A stretch of 38,152 nt of DNA. Origin: Actinobacteria bacterium UBA2286. GTDB lineage: Bacteria > Actinomycetota > Coriobacteriia > Anaerosomatales > Anaerosomataceae. Below are positions 33,489 through 38,152 of this stretch, piece after piece. How positions within the stretch are numbered: the stretch's first letter is position 1; each line of letters opens with the position of its first letter. Under the pieces are notes generated by a model. That model worked only from the letters and a program-made list of their open reading frames with translations, had not been told where the DNA came from and ran no database searches. Location of the stretch: NCBI GenBank assembly GCA_002345925.1, contig DDWM01000048.1:1-38152 (forward strand), read 5' to 3'. A program made the position numbers and the translations under genes.

Positions 33489-35816
33489 ATGAGAAACCGC
33501 TGGATCGCCAGCGTGGCGGCACTCACTCTTGCCATGGCCCTCGGATTCGCATCGTCTGCACCTGCCTTCATCGCTGATTTCTTCGATGCTGACGCGTCGG
33601 GAAACGCCGTGTACGAAGACATGGTGGTTCGGCCAGAGGCCGTCTACGATGCCGCTACCGGCAAGACCCTCGTGGCATACCAGGGCTGGGGAATGAACCC
33701 GTTCATCGCGGCGTATGACGATCAGAGCAAGACCTGGGAAGGCCCATATCAGCTGGGCACGAATCCGCTGGACGACGACGCTCATGGTGGGCCATCCTTG
33801 ATCATCGACGATGACGGATACATCCACGCGTTCTACGGGTCGCATGGGGTGTCCCTCCTGCACGCACGAAGCGTCTCACCTCACGACATCAGCGCTTGGG
33901 AGGACCTTGGCGCTGTCCTGGTCGAGACTCCATCGGTTGACTCGACCACGACCGTGGTCAAGACAGCCCCCGCGACGTATCCGCAGCCTGTCTTGCAGGC
34001 GGACGGCGCGATTCGCCTCTTCTATCGAGGCTTCGCGAATGACGAGACGTACGGTCACTGGTACAGCGCGGTTGCAACTGACGGTCTGGGTGTCTGGACC
34101 GGGCGTGAGAACGTACTCATGGGCAAGAAGAACCTTGAGAGCTGGTATGCGAACTTCTGGCCCACCGGTGACGGTGATGTGCTGACCGCGTTTCTCTTCC
34201 GGGATCTAGCCGCCAGCAGGTCCGACTATTTCATCAGGCGCAACATCTACTTCATGCGCCGTGACGGCGATACCGGTCGATGGCTGAACGTGCTCGGTGA
34301 GCCAGTCTCAGATGATCGGTCGAAGGCAAGCCTTGATGCGACGTGTCTGGCGTATGACTCAGGCACGCAGTATGTGAACCAGGTGGTCGTCCGCGATTCC
34401 GAAGACGGCCCATGCATTCTTTTCGTGTGCGGGTCCGAGACGCCTCGTCCGTCGTACGAATGGAAGTTCATGCGGTGGTCGTCTGAGGTCGGGACTTGGA
34501 CGGCGCCCGTCAACATCGTGCACACGGACCATCTATTCGACGCCGGCACATTCCAGGTGCTCCCTGATGGTGAGATAGAGGCGTTTCTGACAACAGGCGG
34601 GATGTCCGATGAGAATTCATCGCTGGCGGAGGCGTTTCTCGCTGCTCGCGGCGGCGACATCGTCAGGTTCACGTCGGATGACGACGGCGTCAGCTTCCAG
34701 CAGCAGCAGACGCTGAAGGCGTCGCAGGGGGCGTGGACTCGGTACAACGACCCGCAGATCGTGGATTCATACGACGGGGGACCGCGCGTCTTCTTCTCGG
34801 AATGGAACAACGACTTCGCCAACTACGTGCACAAGGTCTTCTTGTGGGGTGATGACGGGTTTGCTGGCCGAGAGTTCACACCGGAGTCAGAGCGACTCGC
34901 AGGAATCAATCGCGTCGGCACAGCTGCCGAGGTTTCGAAGGAGACGTTCTCCTCCGGTGCCTCAACCGTTGTGATCGCGTCGAAGGCGAACTTCCCCGAC
35001 GCGCTCTGTGGCGCTCCGCTTGCTCACTCGCTCAAGGCTCCGATCATCCTGACCGACCCACGTTCACTTGAGGCAAGCGCTGCCGAGGAGATCGTGCGGC
35101 TTGGGGCAACGAAGGCGGTTCTGCTCGGGAGTGAGTCTGCGCTCTCGACCATGGTCGCTTCCCAGGTCTCGGCAGTGCTTGCGGCACCTCGAACGGTCAC
35201 GCGGATTGGCGGGAAGAACAGGTACGAGACATCCGCGCTCATCGCGAGTCAGCTTGCGACCGTGCGCGGCGTACCTGCGCGGGTCGTCATCGCGTCGGGA
35301 GTCGATTTCCCGGACGCGCTTGCCATCTCGCCGCTTGCCGCAAAGAAGAACATGCCGATCCTGCTCACAGATCCGGCTGTGCTTACCACTGTGACCGCTC
35401 AGGCGATCGCAGCCAGCGGTGCCACAGGTGCGATCATCGTGGGCAGCGAGGCGGCCGTGAGCGAGAGTGTCGCCACGTCTGTGACGGCGATGACTACTTG
35501 GATGGCGAGGCTCGGCGGCGACAACAGGTGGCAGACCGCGCGTATCATCGGGGAGTACGCGCAGACTCAAGGGATGTCACTTGAGCGGTTCGTTGTTTGC
35601 ACAGGACAGAACTTCCCGGATGCCCTCGCGGGCGGCGTCCTCGCGGCTCGAATCAACGGGGTGATGCTGCTCACTAGGACCGATGACTTGCCTCCGGCCA
35701 CGTCAAGTCTACTGAGCCCAACACCGGACACGATCAGGTGGTACATTCTCGGAGCGGATTCTGCGGTGTCGGTGAGCGTTGCAAATGATATCGCCTCACT
35801 CCTTCATGAGCGGTGA
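33489..35816 (+). CDS. Secreted BNR-repeat-like protein with three cell-wall-binding repeat 2 domains
   Basis: 775 residues from ATG 33489 with AGGAGA upstream. Signal peptide: MRNR, hydrophobic core to about residue 22, then ASSAPA as likely cleavage site. Residues about 35-460 form a beta-propeller-like region with BNR_4-type blades (DGYIHAFYGSHGVSLLHAR; DGAIRLFYRGF), as in sialidase-fold and some lyase-like surface proteins. Residues about 468-775 hold three cell-wall-binding repeat 2 domains starting RLAGINRVGTA, RIGGKNRYETS and RLGGDNRWQTA, each with a xFPDALxxxPLA-like core. Three repeats are the usual number for binding to an anionic wall polymer. Exported and wall-attached; a catalytic role for the propeller is not shown. 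Confidence 0.9.
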   Translation: MRNRWIASVAALTLAMALGFASSAPAFIADFFDADASGNAVYEDMVVRPEAVYDAATGKTLVAYQGWGMNPFIAAYDDQSKTWEGPYQLGTNPLDDDAHGGPSLIIDDDGYIHAFYGSHGVSLLHARSVSPHDISAWEDLGAVLVETPSVDSTTTVVKTAPATYPQPVLQADGAIRLFYRGFANDETYGHWYSAVATDGLGVWTGRENVLMGKKNLESWYANFWPTGDGDVLTAFLFRDLAASRSDYFIRRNIYFMRRDGDTGRWLNVLGEPVSDDRSKASLDATCLAYDSGTQYVNQVVVRDSEDGPCILFVCGSETPRPSYEWKFMRWSSEVGTWTAPVNIVHTDHLFDAGTFQVLPDGEIEAFLTTGGMSDENSSLAEAFLAARGGDIVRFTSDDDGVSFQQQQTLKASQGAWTRYNDPQIVDSYDGGPRVFFSEWNNDFANYVHKVFLWGDDGFAGREFTPESERLAGINRVGTAAEVSKETFSSGASTVVIASKANFPDALCGAPLAHSLKAPIILTDPRSLEASAAEEIVRLGATKAVLLGSESALSTMVASQVSAVLAAPRTVTRIGGKNRYETSALIASQLATVRGVPARVVIASGVDFPDALAISPLAAKKNMPILLTDPAVLTTVTAQAIAASGATGAIIVGSEAAVSESVATSVTAMTTWMARLGGDNRWQTARIIGEYAQTQGMSLERFVVCTGQNFPDALAGGVLAARINGVMLLTRTDDLPPATSSLLSPTPDTIRWYILGADSAVSVSVANDIASLLHER
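34890..35813 (+). repeat. Three cell-wall-binding repeat 2 units
   Basis: Protein-level repeats of about 100 residues each (roughly residues 468-570, 571-673, 674-775 of the wall protein). Each begins with an R-[LI]-[AG]-G-x-[DN]-R motif and contains an NFPDAL or DFPDAL core. The first unit is the most diverged at its start (NRVGTA where NRYETA is usual). Confidence 0.88.
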
Positions 35817-35828
35817 TGCTTCAAGCCG

Positions 35829-35844
35829 CTTGACCTCAGTCAAG
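35829..35844 (+). other. Small hairpin after the wall-protein gene
   Basis: CTTGAC (35829-35834) pairs with GTCAAG (35839-35844) around a 4-base loop, 13 bases after the stop codon. No T-run follows, so it is a poor terminator; it could be an operator or a weak transcript-end hairpin. Confidence 0.3.
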
Positions 35845-35908
35845 GCGAACAGTGACACCACTCCCGCATCATCATGCCAACAAACGACTTCCGCCGAGGA
35901 GAACCATC

Positions 35909-36541
35909 TTGGACAGAGCCAGCGCAGCCCCAAGCGAACTCAGTTTCCGCGACTCATATGCGTTGCTGTTCGCGTTCACGCTGGCGATCTTCATTCCGGC
36001 CATCTTTGGCCTGGGTACGCAGGCGTACTACTCGTTCACGCCTGGCTACCTTGCGTTCATGACCGCGCCACCGCTGTTGGCGATGATCGCACTCATCTTC
36101 ACGCACCAGCCCTCTGCGACGCCGCTTCGGACTCTCGGCAAAGCACTGCTCTTTGGGGTTGTCAGCATGATCGGCGGCGGGGCACTCTTCCTGACCACGA
36201 GTTTCTTCCTCGCCTTTCTCGGCCCGGCATTCGAGTCACATGAGTTCGGTCCACTGCAGGTGGGCGTTGCGATCATCATGGTCGGATATATGCTGCCGCT
36301 CGTGCTCGCGATGATCGCGAGGATTCGCAAGCCCAATGCCGGCACTCTCGTTGAGGCATTCATTCTTCTGGCAGCGGTTGCCGCATTCTTCTTGATTGCC
36401 TGGGCCATTCTGACGCAGCAGGGAATACTGTCGGATCTGCTTCGCAAGGACCAGGAGTCGTATCTGGTCGGCGGGTTGCTGTGGTACATCCCTGCGTACT
36501 CCCTGGTTGGCTCGGTCATTCGGTCCCTCGGCGTTCTCTGA
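35909..36541 (+). CDS. Small polytopic membrane protein of unknown function
   Basis: 210 residues if translation starts at TTG 35909, chosen because AGGAG (35897-35901) lies seven bases upstream; a GTG at 35852 is in frame but has no ribosome site. About six hydrophobic segments (roughly residues 18-38, 43-62, 77-103, 114-134, 143-166 and 182-207) make up nearly the whole protein, with no recognisable motif. Its overall composition and length recall small integral-membrane proteins of the YIP1 type, but I do not recognise the family. It lies between the wall-binding protein and the TrpR-like regulator on the same strand. Confidence 0.75.
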   Translation: MDRASAAPSELSFRDSYALLFAFTLAIFIPAIFGLGTQAYYSFTPGYLAFMTAPPLLAMIALIFTHQPSATPLRTLGKALLFGVVSMIGGGALFLTTSFFLAFLGPAFESHEFGPLQVGVAIIMVGYMLPLVLAMIARIRKPNAGTLVEAFILLAAVAAFFLIAWAILTQQGILSDLLRKDQESYLVGGLLWYIPAYSLVGSVIRSLGVL

Positions 36542-36643
36542 GGCCTGCACCGATGCCCGCGCTGTAATCGCTGCTGCGGTCTCGCCGCCTGTCGGAAAGC
36601 CACATCCGCTCGGCTGGGTCAGGGACAAGATATGGTCTGTGAG

Positions 36644-36652
36644 TGGTAGGAT
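36644..36652 (+). promoter_or_regulatory. Extended -10 element upstream of the TrpR-like gene
   Basis: TGG followed by TAGGAT (36647-36652) forms an extended -10 element. GGGACA (36622-36627) is a possible but distant -35 (19 bases). The start codon follows 47 bases later. Confidence 0.4.
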
Positions 36653-36699
36653 TAGTACATCATCTTGTGCATCCACCACAATCCGGGGAGCCTGCTGCG

Positions 36700-37011
36700 A
36701 TGTCTTCCGACCGCCTCCGCACGCCTGAAGTCGAGGCCCTCTTGCGCGCCCTTCTTACGCTTGAGAGTGAAGAGGAGGCGTACTCGCTGCTGCAGGATCT
36801 GTGTACCATCCGTGAGATCAAAGACATGGGTCAGCGGCTGGCCGTTGCCAGCATGCTCGCTACGGGTGAGCACTACACGGATATCCAGGAAGCCACGGGT
36901 GCGTCGACGACGACCATCAGTCGTGTGAGCCGATCCCTCAACTACGGCGCTGACGGCTACCGTTGCGTGATCGATCGCATGGGCGAGAGCGCCCCGAAAG
37001 CGGGCGAGTAG
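36700..37011 (+). CDS. YerC/YecD-type TrpR-family DNA-binding protein
   Basis: 103 residues from ATG 36700 with GGGGAG nine bases upstream. All-helical protein: LLRALLTLESEEEAYSLLQD, LCTIREIKDMGQRLAVA and a helix-turn-helix ending YTDIQEATGASTTTISRVSR (58-77) match the TrpR-superfamily YerC/YecD group. E. coli TrpR binds tryptophan, but this group is not known to do so and its targets are mostly unknown. It sits five bases before dnaE. Its own operator is not identifiable here. Confidence 0.88.
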   Translation: MSSDRLRTPEVEALLRALLTLESEEEAYSLLQDLCTIREIKDMGQRLAVASMLATGEHYTDIQEATGASTTTISRVSRSLNYGADGYRCVIDRMGESAPKAGE

Positions 37012-37016
37012 CGTCC

Positions 37017-38152
37017 ATGTCGCGGTTCGTCCACCTGCATACACACTCTGAGTACTCGCTTCTCGACGGTCACGCGAAGATCGAAGGACTCCTTGATCGC
37101 GCGGCCGAGCTCGATATGCCGGCGCTTGCGCTGACCGACCACGGCGTGATGTTTGGCGCGGTCGAGTTCTACAAGGCTGCGACGTTCGGAAACGAGAAGA
37201 AGGGTCGCGCCCCGATCAAGCCCATTATCGGCTGCGAGATCTACTTCACTCCCGACTCCCGCAAGAAGCGTGATGGCAAGCCGAAACTGAATCACCTGCT
37301 GTTGCTCGCACGCAATGACACCGGCTACCGAAACCTGATGGCGATGGTATCTGAAGCCTGGACCTCCGGCTTCTACTACAAGCCACAGGTCGATGAGGAC
37401 CTGCTCAGGCAGTACTCGGACGGACTCATCGCGACCTCGGCCTGCATGAGCGGCATCATCAGCAAGTCCTTCGAGCATCATCAGCCGGAGGAGGCAAAGC
37501 GTTGGGCCGAGACGTACGCGTCCATCTTCGGCGAAGAGAACTTCTACCTTGAGATCCAAGAGCAGGGCATCATCACCGATGCCGGCGTGTCGCAGAAGGA
37601 CCTCAACCGTCAGATCGTCGGTCTGGCCGATGAGATGGGCCTGCCCGTCATCGCCACGAACGACATCCACTATACCCATGCGTCGCACGCCGAGGCGCAG
37701 GACATGTTGGTCTGTATTCAGACCGGCAAGACAGTCGATGATGACAGTCGAATGAAGTTCTCCTCGGACCAGTTCTACCTCAAGACCGCCGAGGAAATGG
37801 AATCGGCGCTTCCGGAGTATCCGCAGGCATTCGCTACAACGCTCGAAATCGCCGAGCGATGCGACGTGAACCTCGAGTTCGGCAAGATCATCCTCCCGGT
37901 GTTCGATGTGCCGCAGGGCTCAACTGAAGACCGGTATCTCCGTGAAGAGTGCATCGAGGGACTCAAGAAGCGCTACGGCGACCCGATTCCCGATGCGCCC
38001 ATGGCGCGACTCGAGCACGAGCTGAAGGTCATCTCGGACAAGGGTATCTCGGCGTACTTCCTCATCGTTGCCGACTTCGTCAAATGGGCGAAAGGCAATG
38101 AGATCGGGGTTGGTCCCGGACGAGGAAGCGCCGCCGGTTCGATCATCAGCTA
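37017..38152 (+). CDS. dnaE: DNA polymerase III alpha subunit (5' part only)
   Basis: ATG 37017, open to the window edge (378 complete codons visible). N-terminal PHP domain with HLHTHSEYSLLDG (6-18), LTDHGVMFGAVEF (39-51), GCEIYF and ATNDIHYTH, all metal ligand positions of active PHP domains apparently present, so it may have proof-reading exonuclease activity. The C-family polymerase core begins near the edge with GVGPGRGSAAGSIIS. Main replicative polymerase. Five bases after the regulator's stop, so probably co-transcribed with it. The rest of the gene lies outside the window. Confidence 0.97.
   Translation, partial: MSRFVHLHTHSEYSLLDGHAKIEGLLDRAAELDMPALALTDHGVMFGAVEFYKAATFGNEKKGRAPIKPIIGCEIYFTPDSRKKRDGKPKLNHLLLLARNDTGYRNLMAMVSEAWTSGFYYKPQVDEDLLRQYSDGLIATSACMSGIISKSFEHHQPEEAKRWAETYASIFGEENFYLEIQEQGIITDAGVSQKDLNRQIVGLADEMGLPVIATNDIHYTHASHAEAQDMLVCIQTGKTVDDDSRMKFSSDQFYLKTAEEMESALPEYPQAFATTLEIAERCDVNLEFGKIILPVFDVPQGSTEDRYLREECIEGLKKRYGDPIPDAPMARLEHELKVISDKGISAYFLIVADFVKWAKGNEIGVGPGRGSAAGSIIS

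Noticed and set aside
35821..35850. Terminator after the wall-protein gene
   Set aside because: A 6-bp hairpin exists but no T-run follows and the stem is short.
1..38152. CRISPR array, tRNA, rRNA, transposase or integrase, phage genes
   Set aside because: I saw no direct-repeat array, no RNA gene and no mobile-element protein. The locus variety looks like glycan diversity, without a visible insertion sequence.

Overview
The window is dense (nearly every base codes), GC-rich, and reads like a chromosome segment of an anaerobic, cytochrome-rich actinobacterium. I would guess Coriobacteriia or a neighbouring deep Actinomycetota lineage. The guess rests on multihaem c-type cytochromes, a cell-wall-binding-repeat-2 surface protein, frequent GTG/TTG starts, strong AGGAG-type ribosome sites and a single-subunit citramalate synthase. 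It is inference, not proof. The longest stretch without a gene is 66-280 (215 bases). It holds a strong terminator and a small hairpin.

Layout. (1) 1-2439: the tail of one multihaem cytochrome, a terminator, then two coupled membrane-anchored cytochromes with 12 haem sites each. (2) 2436-4292: an O-antigen ligase/polymerase-like protein coupled to the cytochromes. (3) 9179 down to 4286, minus strand: a PglA/C/E/F-like set (GT4 transferase, phosphoglycosyl transferase, PLP aminotransferase, nucleotide-sugar 4,6-dehydratase). (4) 9298-14288, plus strand: an ATP-grasp/HAD fusion, two tandem radical SAM paralogues and a GT-C-like membrane protein. This cassette has no obvious described counterpart known to me. 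(5) 25095 down to 14369, minus strand: nine genes, mostly overlapping by 4-14 bases: GT4, GT2, a GT2-flippase fusion, GT2, methyltransferase, polysaccharide deacetylase, GT4, GT2 and an FAD oxidoreductase. (6) 25252-26403: one further GT4 on the plus strand.

(7) 26484-32600: leuD, leuB, ilvE and cimA, interrupted on the opposite strand by a second O-antigen ligase-like gene. With leuC, which is not in the window, these could make 2-oxobutyrate for isoleucine by the citramalate route as well as serve leucine synthesis. (8) 32652-38152: a fumarylacetoacetate hydrolase-family protein, a secreted wall-anchored BNR-type protein, a small membrane protein, a TrpR-like regulator and the start of dnaE, cut by the window edge.

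Working together: regions 2-6 and the second ligase look like one Wzx/Wzy-type surface glycan locus. In this reading a 4-amino-6-deoxy sugar is made by the dehydratase and aminotransferase and placed on undecaprenyl phosphate by the phosphoglycosyl transferase. Seven glycosyltransferases (one fused to the flippase) extend it, the flippase exports it, and one or both ligase-like proteins polymerise or transfer it. The cell-wall-binding repeat protein at 33489 may rest on a wall polymer made here; that link is inference.
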